A stretch of DNA of 64,000 nucleotides from Streptomyces bauhiniae. Its GTDB lineage: Bacteria > Actinomycetota > Actinomycetes > Streptomycetales > Streptomycetaceae. Under the pieces are notes generated by a model, which was not told the DNA's origin, searched no databases, and saw only the letters and a program-made list of their open reading frames with translations. The position numbers and the translations under genes are program-made. The stretch covers positions 434,001 through 498,000 of the forward strand of contig NZ_SRRT01000005.1 in assembly GCF_004784475.1 (NCBI RefSeq). The letters are read 5' to 3'. Positions 1 to 8,292 of this stretch are shown here, in pieces. Every line of letters starts with the position of its first letter. The first letter of the stretch is position 1.

Positions 1-377
1 AGGGCGGTGGCACCCTCCGGCAGCGCGGGCGGGAGGGCGAACAGCCGGTCGGCGGTGCCCTCGGTGTAGAAGCCGTAGCCGGCCGAGCCGTCGCTGCCCA
101 CGTCGGCGACGGCCAGCGTGGTGGGCTCGGGGCCCCGCTGGACCAGCGAAGTGTCGACACCGGCGTCCCGCAGCCCCGCCAGCAGGGCGGTGCCGAAGGC
201 GTCCGTGGACACCCGCGAGCAGAACGCCGTCGGGGAGCCGAGGCGGCCCAGTGCGACGGCCGCGTTGTACGGTCCGCCGCCGCGCTGCGGGAGGAGCGGC
301 GGCAGGGCGGGCGCCGGGTCGGAGGTGACGGGGGCGGGCACGAGGTCGATGAGTGCCTCGCCGGCGACGACGATCAC
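1..377 (-). CDS. PfkB-family carbohydrate kinase, N-terminal part (runs off the left edge)
   Basis: Predicted cytoplasmic ribokinase/fructokinase-type sugar kinase. About 125 N-terminal residues are present, from a GTG at 377 with AAGGAAA seven bases upstream. The protein opens VIVVAGEALIDLVP and continues GGGPYNAAVALGRLG and FGTALLAGLRDAGVDT, the substrate-binding N-terminal pattern of the PfkB family. The C-terminal ATP site and catalytic Asp lie outside the window, so activity cannot be judged. It sits 66 bases downstream of the LacI gene on the same strand, so the two may share a transcript. The divergent dehydrogenase and symporter suggest it phosphorylates the ketose made by polyol oxidation (inference). 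Confidence 0.85.
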   Translation of the reverse strand, partial: MIVVAGEALIDLVPAPVTSDPAPALPPLLPQRGGGPYNAAVALGRLGSPTAFCSRVSTDAFGTALLAGLRDAGVDTSLVQRGPEPTTLAVADVGSDGSAGYGFYTEGTADRLFALPPALPEGATA

Positions 378-443
378 TGTGCTGTTTCCTTTCGGTGAGC
401 CGTGGTGCGGCGGGGCGAAGTGGGCTGGTGGAGAGCCGGTGCG

Positions 444-1457
444 TCAGTCCGGCGGGCAGCCGCAGGACGTGCGGTGGACGAGGGTGCAGGGCAGCCGGAC
501 GGTCCGCGCGGGGCGGTCGGGCGCGTCGAGCCGCTCCAGGAGCAGGCGCAGCGCCAGTTTGCCGAGGTCGCGGCTGGGCTGGCGTACGGCTGTGAGGCTG
601 GGCGAGAAGAGGTCGGCCCACTCGAAGTCGTCGAAGCTGACGAGCGCGACATCCTCCGGGATGCGCAGGTCCGCGTCGCGGAGGGCCTGGAGCGCGCCGA
701 TGGTCATCGCGTTGTTCGCCGCGATCACGGCGGTGGGGCGTGCGGGCGAGGCGAGCAGGCGCTCGGTGGCATGGCGGGCGCCCTCGGAGGCGGAGTGGCC
801 GTGGGCGAGCAGGGCGGGGTCGAAAGGCAGGCCGGCCGCGTCGAGGCCCTGCCGGTAGCCGTCGATGCGTTCGGTGGTGGTGCTCAGTCCGGCGAGTCCG
901 GCCACCATGGCGATCCGGCGGTGCCCGAGCGCGGCGAGGTGTCCGACCAGCTCGCGGACGGGTGCGACACCGTCGGCGCAGACCTGGTCGTACGCGGGTT
1001 CCTCGGCCTCGTCGACGAGGCGGTCCAGGAAGACCACCGGGACGTCGGCGCGGTCCAAGTAGGCGAGCAGCGCGGAGGGTTCGGCGGAGGGGGCGATGAG
1101 CACGCCGTCCACCCGGCGCTCGTGGAGCATGCGGACCACGCTCAGCTCGTGGGCGGGGTCGTCGTGCGGGTCGGCGATGAGGAGGCCGTAGCCGGTGGCG
1201 AGGGCCTCGGCCTCGACTCCCTGGAGGATCTCGGTGAAGTACGGGTTGCTGATCGCCGAGACGGCGAGGCCGACCGAGTGGGTGCGGGAGGTGACCAGGG
1301 ACCGGGCCAGGGTGTTGTGGATGTAGCCCAGCTCGTCGATGGCGCGCAGCACCGCGTCCCGGGTCGCGGGCCGGACCGGGCGTGTGGCGTTGAGCACGTG
1401 GGAGACCGTGGCCACCGAGACACCCGCGTGTCTCGCCACGTCCGCCATCGTCCGCAT
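444..1457 (-). CDS. LacI-family transcriptional repressor
   Basis: DNA-binding repressor of 337 residues, the usual LacI length. Residues 1-50 form the HTH and hinge helix (MADVARHAGVSVATVSHVLN, then TRDAVLRAIDELGYIHNTLARSL). The rest is a periplasmic-binding-protein-like sensor (SVGLAVSAISNPYFTEILQGVE; VVFLDRLVDEAE; VALVSFDDFEWADLFSPSLTAV). It ends RTSCGCPPD. It is divergent from the dehydrogenase-symporter pair, and a 26-bp palindrome lies between them, so it most likely represses both directions until a sugar or sugar phosphate binds. The effector is unknown. Confidence 0.93.
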   Translation of the reverse strand: MRTMADVARHAGVSVATVSHVLNATRPVRPATRDAVLRAIDELGYIHNTLARSLVTSRTHSVGLAVSAISNPYFTEILQGVEAEALATGYGLLIADPHDDPAHELSVVRMLHERRVDGVLIAPSAEPSALLAYLDRADVPVVFLDRLVDEAEEPAYDQVCADGVAPVRELVGHLAALGHRRIAMVAGLAGLSTTTERIDGYRQGLDAAGLPFDPALLAHGHSASEGARHATERLLASPARPTAVIAANNAMTIGALQALRDADLRIPEDVALVSFDDFEWADLFSPSLTAVRQPSRDLGKLALRLLLERLDAPDRPARTVRLPCTLVHRTSCGCPPD

Positions 1458-1583
1458 CGGTTCTCCTTCGTGTGCCCCGTGCCGCGTGTCCGCCCGCCCG
1501 CCGGGGGCCGGCCGGGGCCGAGCAGACCGGGGGGAGGCCGGCTCGTCCGTCCATGAGATGCCAGTGGTCCATCAAATGTCACA

Positions 1584-1609
1584 CGTAAGCGTTTGCGCAA
1601 ACGCTTACG
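1584..1609. promoter_or_regulatory. 26-bp perfect palindrome, LacI-type operator
   Basis: The left arm CGTAAGCGTTTGC is followed at once by its exact reverse complement GCAAACGCTTACG. The central CG step with AAGCGTTTGCGCAAACGCTT matches the general form of LacI/GalR operators. It lies between the divergent LacI gene (start 1457) and the dehydrogenase gene (start 1671), about 60 bases upstream of the latter. Confidence 0.85.
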
Positions 1610-1670
1610 CGCGGATTAGGTTTCGCGGCGTCTTCGGACATCCGTCCGCACACTGTTGTGAGGAGGCGCC

Positions 1671-2723
1671 ATGCGCGCTGTCGTGGTCACCCAGCCGGGA
1701 AGCGCCGAGCTGGCCGTCATACCCGATCCGAGTCCCGGTCCCTCGGAGGTGGTGGTCCGCGTCAGCTCGTGCGGCCTGTGCGGGACGGACATGCACATCC
1801 TGGGCGGCGAGCTGCCGTCCGTGCCCTATCCGCTGATCCCCGGCCACGAGCTGACGGGTGTCGTGGTCGAGGCCGGCAAGGACGTGCTCTTCCCGGCCGT
1901 CGGCCAGCGGGTCGCCGTCGACCCCAACACCCCTTGCGGCGCCTGCCATTACTGCCGGATCGGCCGCGGCAACCTCTGCGAGCACTACACCGCGGTCGGC
2001 GTCACCCGTAACGGCGGCTTCGCCGAGTACGTGGCCGTCCCCGCCGCCCGCTGCCACGTCCTGCCCGACGGCCTGTCCGAGGCGGCGGCCGGACTGGTCG
2101 AGCCGTTGTCCTGCGCCGTGCACGGCCTGAGCCGGCTCCCCCGGCGGCCCGGTGAGCACTACCTGGTCTACGGCGCCGGGACCATGGGCCTGATGATGGC
2201 GGCCCTGGTGGGCAACGCGGGCGCGGCCTCCGTGTCCGTGGTGGACCCCAACGTCCGCCGCCTGGAGCTGGCCCGCCGCATGGGCGCCGACGCCACGGCC
2301 GCGAACGCCGACGAACTGGGCCGGGAGCACGGGTTCGAGGTCGTCATCGACGCCACCGGTGTCATCGCGGCCATCGAGGACGGTCTCGGCCGGGTCCGCA
2401 AGGGCGGCACGTTCCTCCAGTTCGGCGTCGCCGACCCGGCCCGGCGGGCCACCTTCTCGCCGTTCATGGTCTACAACCGCGAGATCGACATCATCGGCTC
2501 CATGGCGGTGCACAACGGGTTCCAGCCCGCCGTGGAGATCCTCGCGGGCGGCCTGGACCTCGATCCGCTGGTCAGCGATGTGCTGCCGCTGGAGAGCTTC
2601 GACGAGGCGGTCGCCCTCTTCCGCGCGGGCACCGGACAGAAGATCCACCTCGCCCCGCAGGCGGAGGACCCGCGCACCGCGGCGATCCGGTCGGCGGCCA
2701 CGGTCGCGGACGCCGCGTCATGA
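1671..2723 (+). CDS. Zinc-dependent medium-chain alcohol/polyol dehydrogenase
   Basis: NAD(P)-linked oxidation of a polyol or sugar alcohol is likely; 350 residues. Catalytic zinc ligands appear as C37 in CGLCGTD and H59-E60 in PGHE. Structural zinc cysteines are C89, C92, C95 and C103 in CGACHYCRIGRGNLC. A Rossmann loop YGAGTMGLMMAAL follows near residue 165. The ATG at 1671 follows GAGGAGG at ideal spacing. Its stop overlaps the start of the symporter gene (ATGA), so the two are translationally coupled. A LacI repressor and PfkB kinase next door suggest sorbitol, xylitol, arabitol or a similar substrate; which one cannot be told from sequence. Confidence 0.92.
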   Translation: MRAVVVTQPGSAELAVIPDPSPGPSEVVVRVSSCGLCGTDMHILGGELPSVPYPLIPGHELTGVVVEAGKDVLFPAVGQRVAVDPNTPCGACHYCRIGRGNLCEHYTAVGVTRNGGFAEYVAVPAARCHVLPDGLSEAAAGLVEPLSCAVHGLSRLPRRPGEHYLVYGAGTMGLMMAALVGNAGAASVSVVDPNVRRLELARRMGADATAANADELGREHGFEVVIDATGVIAAIEDGLGRVRKGGTFLQFGVADPARRATFSPFMVYNREIDIIGSMAVHNGFQPAVEILAGGLDLDPLVSDVLPLESFDEAVALFRAGTGQKIHLAPQAEDPRTAAIRSAATVADAAS

Positions 2724-4147
2724 GCGCCCAGCCGGACGCGGCGCCGAAGCGGCGCCCACGGCTGCGCAACGCCCTGATCTGGGTGTTCGGCGCCCTCGGC
2801 GGCATCCTGTGGGGGTACGACACGGGGATGATCTCCGGTGCGATGCTCTTCATCCGCCGGGACATCGCGTTGTCGCCACTGCTGGAGGGCCTGGTCGTCT
2901 CGGGTCTGCTGGTGGGCGCGATGGCGGGTGCCGGGCTGGCCGGGAAGCTCTCCGACGCCTGGGGCAGGCGCCGCCTGATCCTGGGCGCCGCGCTCGTCTT
3001 CATCGTCGGCACGGTCGGCGCGGCCCTCTCCTCCGAGGCGTCGCTGCTGATCGGGGCGCGGGTGCTGATCGGCGTGGGCGTCGGCATCGCCTCGGTCGTG
3101 GTGCCGCTGTACCTGACCGAGCTGGCGCCGGTGGAGGTGCGGGGCGGACTCGCGTCCCTGATGCAGCTTCTGGTGACCGTGGGCATCTTCCTGGCCTACC
3201 TCACCGACTACGCCCTCGCCCCGGCGCACGCCTGGCGCTGGATGATCGGGCTCGGTGTGCTGCCGGCCGCGATCCTCGCGCTCGGCATCCTCACCCAGCC
3301 GGAGAGCCCGCGATGGCTGGTGGGGCGCGGCCGCCGGGACGATGCCCGCGAGGTGCTGACCCGGCTGCGCGGTGACGGCGAGGCGGCCCGCACCGAACTG
3401 CTCGACATCGAGCGGACGTTGGAGGAGGAGCGCGCGGAGACGCGGCGGCTGACGCTGCGCGACCTGCTTTCCCCCAGGCTGCGGCCCATGCTGGTCGTCG
3501 GTCTGCTGCTGGTGTTCTTCCAGAACTTCGGCGGCATCAACACGATCATCTACTACGCCCCGACGCTGCTGACCAGCATCGGGTTCGGCGACAACGGCGC
3601 GATCCTCGCCAACGTCGGCATCGGCGTCGTCAACATGCTGATGACCCTCCCGGCGATGCGTCTGATCGACCGCCGGGGGCGCCGGCCCCTGCTGCTGTGG
3701 GGCTCGGCCGGGATGTGCGCCGGCATGGTCGTGCTGGCGGCCGTCAACCTGACGCCGCTCGGCGACGGCTCGCTGCTGGCCCCGCTGACGCTGTTCGGTG
3801 TCGCGCTGTACGTGGCGGCGTTCGCCATGTCGTGGGGTCCGGTGCAATGGGTGATGCTGCCCGAGCTGTTCCCGACCCGTATCCGCGCGGGGGCAGTGGG
3901 TGTGTGCGTGGTGTTCAACTGGCTGTTCAACATGGCCGTGGCGCTGGTCTTCCCGTCCCTCCTGCACGCCTGGGGCGCGGGCGCCAACTTCGTGATCTTC
4001 GCCGTGACGACGCTGGCCTCCGGCATCTTCGTCAAGAAGCTGCTGCCGGAGACGCGGGGGCGGACGCTGGAGCAGATCGAACGGGACCTGCTGCGACGCG
4101 GCGACGAGGCTCCGGAGCCGGCCCCCTCCACGGTGTCCGTCGGCTGA
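2720..4147 (+). CDS. MFS sugar/H+ symporter (SP family)
   Basis: Twelve-helix sugar porter of 475 residues. Hallmarks in order are GGILWGYDTGMISGAMLF in TM1, GRRRLIL after TM2, the PESPRWLVGRGR loop after TM6, RLIDRRGRRPLLL after TM8, and the C-terminal PETRGRTLEQIE signature. It overlaps the dehydrogenase stop by four bases and is followed by a strong hairpin terminator. It probably imports the polyol or sugar that the dehydrogenase oxidises; the substrate is not predictable. Confidence 0.93.
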   Translation: MSAQPDAAPKRRPRLRNALIWVFGALGGILWGYDTGMISGAMLFIRRDIALSPLLEGLVVSGLLVGAMAGAGLAGKLSDAWGRRRLILGAALVFIVGTVGAALSSEASLLIGARVLIGVGVGIASVVVPLYLTELAPVEVRGGLASLMQLLVTVGIFLAYLTDYALAPAHAWRWMIGLGVLPAAILALGILTQPESPRWLVGRGRRDDAREVLTRLRGDGEAARTELLDIERTLEEERAETRRLTLRDLLSPRLRPMLVVGLLLVFFQNFGGINTIIYYAPTLLTSIGFGDNGAILANVGIGVVNMLMTLPAMRLIDRRGRRPLLLWGSAGMCAGMVVLAAVNLTPLGDGSLLAPLTLFGVALYVAAFAMSWGPVQWVMLPELFPTRIRAGAVGVCVVFNWLFNMAVALVFPSLLHAWGAGANFVIFAVTTLASGIFVKKLLPETRGRTLEQIERDLLRRGDEAPEPAPSTVSVG

Positions 4148-4153
4148 AGGGGT

Positions 4154-4182
4154 CCGGGGCCCGGCATCGTGCCGGGCCCCGG
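4154..4182. terminator. Bidirectional hairpin terminator
   Basis: A 13-bp perfect stem (CCGGGGCCCGGCA and its complement) with a 3-base loop sits between the convergent symporter (ends 4147) and GH43 gene (ends 4190). No U-tract follows, as is common in Streptomyces. Confidence 0.8.
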
Positions 4183-4189
4183 AATCCCG

Positions 4190-5260
4190 CTACTCGAAGA
4201 ACTTCAGCCCCCACCCGGTGTCCGAGGTGGGTCCGGGCACATTGGCGCGCCGATATGTGGTGTCGCCCCACCACGCGAACGACCCGGTGTACCAGTACCG
4301 GTTGTCCCAGGAGTACGGCGTGCCCTTGGCCACGGCGTGGAACATCAGCGGGAAACGCGGCCCGGCCGGCGGGCTGGTGGCGATGTCCCCATTGAGCAGG
4401 ACGAAGGTGTGGTGGCCGGGCCCATTGACGTACAGCGTGGGGTCCCAGCCGGCCATCATGGTCGAGCGGTTGGAGCCGAAGAGGCAGCCGTTGGACTTGT
4501 ACCAGTCCCACACGTACGTCGGATCGCCGCCGGCCCGCAGCCGCAGGTCGGCCAGGCAGTACTGGTCGCTCCAACTGCCGTTCGCCGAGTAGACGATGTG
4601 GAGTTGGCCACCCGGGTCCCGGATCGCCTCGGGCGCCTCGTTGATGTACGGGTTGCCGACCACCCGCTCCCAGCTCTCCCGCGGCTGGGAGATGATGTAC
4701 CGGGCCCCGGTCGGCGTGGTGGGGCTGCTCATCCGGGCGATGTAGAGGTTCTGCTCGACGTTGGTGTCCCCGGCCCAGCCCGACCAGACGAACCAGCGCT
4801 GCCCGCTGAAGGTGAACATGGTGCCGTCGATGGCCCACTTGTCGTCCGGGAGCGCGAGCCGGGTCTCGCCGCCGTAGCCGCTGTCGGGGCTGGCGGAGCT
4901 GATGACGAACATCCGGTGTGCGGCGCCCCGTCCGGCGGTGAAGTAGATGTAGTAGCGCCCGCCGTCCGTGGTCAGTTCCGGCGCCCACACCTCCCCGCGC
5001 CCCTGGGTGTCCGACCACACCTGCCGGGCGGGCGCTGAGGCGAGCCCGGCGGTGGAGGACGCCTGCCGTACGGCGATCCCGCCGCCGGTGGACTGCGCCG
5101 AGATGTAGGTGGAGCCGACCCGGATGACGCTCGGGTCGGCCGCCCGCAACGACGTCTGCTCCGCCTTGGCCGGCCCGGCGGAGGTGAACGACAGGAGTGC
5201 GGCGAGGAAGCCCAACACCGTGAGCACGAGGGCAGCTTGGAAGCTGCGAAATGGTTTCAT
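4190..5260 (-). CDS. Secreted GH43-like glycoside hydrolase (arabinanase/arabinofuranosidase type)
   Basis: A 356-residue exported enzyme with a signal peptide (MKPFRSFQAALVLTVLGFLA, ending near AKA at residue 33). A five-bladed beta-propeller follows. The GH43 acidic triad fits D42 (AADPSV, base), D145 (WAIDGT, pKa modulator) and E208 (YINEAPEA, acid). WAPEL at residues 92-96 is also typical of GH43. No carbohydrate-binding module is present. Overall it resembles Streptomyces exo-acting alpha-L-arabinofuranosidases of GH43; the substrate assignment is inference. A GCAGCTT/AAGCTGC inverted repeat lies inside codons 5-10, and a CATCGATG palindrome lies just upstream of the start. Confidence 0.85.
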   Translation of the reverse strand: MKPFRSFQAALVLTVLGFLAALLSFTSAGPAKAEQTSLRAADPSVIRVGSTYISAQSTGGGIAVRQASSTAGLASAPARQVWSDTQGRGEVWAPELTTDGGRYYIYFTAGRGAAHRMFVISSASPDSGYGGETRLALPDDKWAIDGTMFTFSGQRWFVWSGWAGDTNVEQNLYIARMSSPTTPTGARYIISQPRESWERVVGNPYINEAPEAIRDPGGQLHIVYSANGSWSDQYCLADLRLRAGGDPTYVWDWYKSNGCLFGSNRSTMMAGWDPTLYVNGPGHHTFVLLNGDIATSPPAGPRFPLMFHAVAKGTPYSWDNRYWYTGSFAWWGDTTYRRANVPGPTSDTGWGLKFFE

Positions 5261-5342
5261 GCGGGTCTTTTACATCGATGCAAGGACCCTGCCCAGCCCT
5301 CTTGCGGACCCAAGTCCTCCGCGCTTCTTCCGCATACGGAAA

Positions 5343-5371
5343 CCGGGAGGCGCCGCGCGGGCGCCTCCCGG
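5343..5371 (-). terminator. Hairpin terminator of the TerD-like gene
   Basis: A 12-bp perfect stem (CCGGGAGGCGCC and complement) with a GCGCG loop lies about 100 bases past the stop of the leftward gene that ends at 5471. Confidence 0.65.
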
Positions 5372-5470
5372 ATGACCAAGTCGGCGGCGAGGAAAGCGAA
5401 GGAACTCGTTTCAGGAAAGGAAGTTGAGAAGGAAGCCCCTTCATGGCCTCGCCGTGGGCAACGCTAGCAC

Positions 5471-7642
5471 TCAAGCCGGAATCAAGTCGCGCAGATTTTC
5501 GAGGGTGATGACGCGCGAGTCCGGGTGCAGTCCCTCGGGCCGTCCGAGGCCGATGTACGTCACGGGCTCGTCCGGAACCCGCTCGCCGTCCCACTGCTCC
5601 ACGGGCGCGGTGCCGTCGGACATCAGGTCGGTGAGGTACCGCACCGTCAACTGCTCCCGCTCCACGAGGGCCCGTACCACCGTCGACACGGACGCCTGGT
5701 TCTCCTCGACCCGGTTGGCCGCCGAGATGCCCCTCAGGTACAGGTGCAGCCACTTCGCGCGCCACTGGCCGTCGTCCCCGCGCTGGAACACCAGCGGCAG
5801 CGCCACCCGGCCCACACCGCGCAGCTCCGACTTCATCCGCACCGTGCGCGGCTCGAACGGCCGGCCCTTCTGCTCACCGTCGCGCAGCATGAACCCGAAG
5901 AACGACTCCTCGACCTCCTCGAAGCCCTCGCCCGCGTAGATGTTGACCTGCGGGACGATGAACGTGCCGCGCACCCGGTCCAGGGACAGCTCGATGAACT
6001 CCGAGGCGCCGTCCGGAGCTTCGGTGATATCGCCCGAATGCCGGCCCCCGACGCCCCGGAGGGACGTGTAGGAGAGCCAGGAGTCGGTCCGGTAGTCGGC
6101 ACGCAGCAGCAGTGCCGACAGGTCGTAGTCGGTCCGGCGCTCGGTCTCCTTCCAGTACACGAAGAAGCGGAGCCGTTCGCCGTCGACCGCCGAGACCGAG
6201 CCTCGCGGCAGTACGCCGAGCCCGGTCGCGGTGGCCCGGCCGCTGAGCGGAAGCGCCACGTCGAGGACATCGGGGTCGAGCAGCAGACGGCCCGGCATCG
6301 GGAGCCGACGGCGTATCTCCGCGTCGAGGGCGGCGATCAGCCGATCACGGTCGCCTGCCGGTACCGGCGGCCGGACGTCGGGGGTCACCCAGGCGCGGCC
6401 CCGACGGTTGACGAAGATCCGCGAACGGCCGCTCTCCCGTGCCCGGTTGTGGAGATGCTCGCGCACCGAGAGCACGACCCGGCCGGAGACGTCGGGCGCG
6501 ACCTGCGACGCGGCGGCGATCACCGCGTCCCGCTCCTCCTGGCCGGCGGCGATGCGCAGCAGGAGGTCCAGGGCGCGGAACAGCTTGCCGGGCGCGGACG
6601 TGAGCAGCTTGACCGCACCGAGGACGTCGGACGCGTCGAGCAGCCTCTCGATCCGGCTGTCGAAGGACCGCGCCTCCTTCTCGCCCCGCGCGACCGCGAA
6701 CACATCGGCGGCGTGCGGCCAGCGCGGGTACTCGTGCGGGTGGAGGCGTTCACCGAGCCGCTTGAAGGGCTCCCGGTGCGCGTGCACATCGGCCAGCTTC
6801 GCGGGGTGGGCCGCGATCACGGCGTCGAGCCCCGCGAGCAGCCCTCGGCGCAGCGGCCGGGGCAGCGTACGGAACCGGGTCGGCTCCTGGAGCGTCACGT
6901 CGCCGCCGGACAGCGCGCAGGCCAGCCGCAGCACATCGGTGACGGTGTCGAGCAGGAGGTCGGCCCCCACATTGAGCCGGGCCTCGTTGATGACCGCCCG
7001 GTTCTCCCGGACGGGGATCGCATCCGGCTGGGGGCCGAGCGCGCAGCGCTGGGCGAGGATCTTGAGGTCGCGCAGGTCGTCCTCGTTCAGCGGGGTGGTG
7101 CTGCCGGCGAGGGCCCGGTACAGGTCACCGAGTTCGTCGTCCAGGTCCCGGCCGAGGTGCAGGACGGTGATCCGGTCGCCCGCCGAGGCGATCAGTTCGT
7201 CCTGCGCGGCGAGCATCTCCTCGTACGTGTGCTGGTACCGGCCGTACGCGGGGAGGCTGAGCAGGTTCACCGCCCCGTGCGTCACCTGCGCCGGCACCCG
7301 TCCGCGCGACGCCTTGTCACCGAGGGCCTCTGCCACGCACCGCATCCAGAAGTCCTCGGTGTCCGGCACGTTGGCGGGGAAGTCGATGAAGTACGCGTTG
7401 TGCCGGACATGGTCGCCCAGCATCTCGCGCACGACGCGCAGCGTGCGCCGGGCGGTGTGCAGGACCGCGGCCTCGGACAGTCCCGACAGCCGCTCCAGCA
7501 GCTCCGCCGAGAGCTTGAAGCCGACGGATGCCAGCGCCGCGTCGAACTGCCGCGCGGCGACGGCGCCTTCTCCGGCCGAGCCTTCGGGGGCGGGAAGACG
7601 GTGGGTGTGCCGGATGACCAGCGATTCGAAAATCTGCGCCAT
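5471..7642 (-). CDS. Large protein with a C-terminal TerD-like domain
   Basis: About 723 residues. Residues ~500-600 contain YDLSALLL, GRHSGDITEAPDGASEFIEL, RGTFIVPQVNIYAGEGFEEV and FGFMLRD, matching the TerD (tellurite/stress, calcium-binding) fold. The N-terminal two-thirds is helical and lacks a motif I can name. The closest family I know is the MXAN_6230/SCO0854-type proteins, but I see no RING cysteine cluster. Start: ATG 7642 (MAQIFESLVIRHTHRLP) is preferred over an upstream in-frame GTG at 7699; neither has a good ribosome site. It lies downstream of the CGNR gene, 69 bases away on the same strand. The biochemical role is unknown. Confidence 0.75.
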   Translation of the reverse strand: MAQIFESLVIRHTHRLPAPEGSAGEGAVAARQFDAALASVGFKLSAELLERLSGLSEAAVLHTARRTLRVVREMLGDHVRHNAYFIDFPANVPDTEDFWMRCVAEALGDKASRGRVPAQVTHGAVNLLSLPAYGRYQHTYEEMLAAQDELIASAGDRITVLHLGRDLDDELGDLYRALAGSTTPLNEDDLRDLKILAQRCALGPQPDAIPVRENRAVINEARLNVGADLLLDTVTDVLRLACALSGGDVTLQEPTRFRTLPRPLRRGLLAGLDAVIAAHPAKLADVHAHREPFKRLGERLHPHEYPRWPHAADVFAVARGEKEARSFDSRIERLLDASDVLGAVKLLTSAPGKLFRALDLLLRIAAGQEERDAVIAAASQVAPDVSGRVVLSVREHLHNRARESGRSRIFVNRRGRAWVTPDVRPPVPAGDRDRLIAALDAEIRRRLPMPGRLLLDPDVLDVALPLSGRATATGLGVLPRGSVSAVDGERLRFFVYWKETERRTDYDLSALLLRADYRTDSWLSYTSLRGVGGRHSGDITEAPDGASEFIELSLDRVRGTFIVPQVNIYAGEGFEEVEESFFGFMLRDGEQKGRPFEPRTVRMKSELRGVGRVALPLVFQRGDDGQWRAKWLHLYLRGISAANRVEENQASVSTVVRALVEREQLTVRYLTDLMSDGTAPVEQWDGERVPDEPVTYIGLGRPEGLHPDSRVITLENLRDLIPA

Positions 7643-7711
7643 TCCGGGATGATCGCAGAGGCGGGCAAACCGGCGCACGGGAGTTTTGCCCTGCGGCACA
7701 CCGGCCGCACG

Positions 7712-8191
7712 TCATCGGGTGCGTTCGTAGTGGCGTCGCGCCTTTTCGCGGTTGCCGCAGACGGCCATCGAACACCAGCGGGCCCGGTTGGCGCGGCTGC
7801 GGTCGAGCAGGAACAACCGGCACTCGCTGTTGGCGCAGGGTCGCAGCCGGCCGGGCATGCGCTCCTCGATGTCGGCCCAGGCGAGGATCGCCTCGACGGC
7901 CAGCCGGGTGTGCGGGGCGGTCCTGAGTGTCCAGCGAAGGCCCTCCGGAGTGGCTTCCGGAACCTGCTGGACCCCGTCGAGCAGCGGCTTCAGCGCCTCG
8001 GGCGAGCGCTCGCCGCCCACGATGTCCCGCAGGACGTCCCGCGCCTCCCGCAGCAGCGTCAGTTCCGCGAGGCTGCCGTCGCCGCCGCGCTCCCGTGCCC
8101 AGCGTCGGCCTTCGGCCGGGTCGGCGAGGGCGTCCCGTTCCCGGCCGTCGACCAGCGGCCTGCTGTTCAGCAGATCCAGCAACGTGCTCAT
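7712..8191 (-). CDS. CGNR zinc-finger protein (ABATE domain)
   Basis: A 159-residue putative DNA-binding regulator. The N-terminal part (MSTLLDLLNSRPLVDG; TLLREARDVLRDIV) fits the ABATE stress-related domain. The C-terminus carries the CGNR zinc finger: PCANSECRLFLLDRSR then RWCSMAVCGNREKARRHYERTR, with four cysteines. ATG 8191 has a strong GAAGGAGGG site upstream, so I prefer it to an upstream in-frame start. It is divergent from the alpha/beta hydrolase gene, with TAACC/GGTTA repeats between them, so it may control that gene and itself (inference). Confidence 0.88.
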   Translation of the reverse strand: MSTLLDLLNSRPLVDGRERDALADPAEGRRWARERGGDGSLAELTLLREARDVLRDIVGGERSPEALKPLLDGVQQVPEATPEGLRWTLRTAPHTRLAVEAILAWADIEERMPGRLRPCANSECRLFLLDRSRANRARWCSMAVCGNREKARRHYERTR

Positions 8192-8204
8192 CGGGTCCCT
8201 CCTT

Positions 8205-8234
8205 CTAACCATATCGAAGCGCTTGACAGGTTAG
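8205..8234. promoter_or_regulatory. Inverted repeat between CGNR and hydrolase genes
   Basis: CTAACC at 8205-8210 is mirrored by GGTTAG at 8229-8234 with 18 bases between; AAGCGCTT sits almost centrally. The same TAACC/GGTTA word recurs at 8261-8266 and 8285-8289 before the hydrolase start. This is a plausible operator for the divergent pair. Confidence 0.45.
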
Positions 8235-8292
8235 CCCACGCGTGCTTGCCTGGCCAGAAGATAACCGGATAACGCACTCGAAGGGGTTAGAC

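Noticed and set aside
402..1556. A 384-codon plus-strand frame antisense to the LacI gene
   Set aside because: The opposite strand encodes a complete LacI protein; the frame has no start context or motif.
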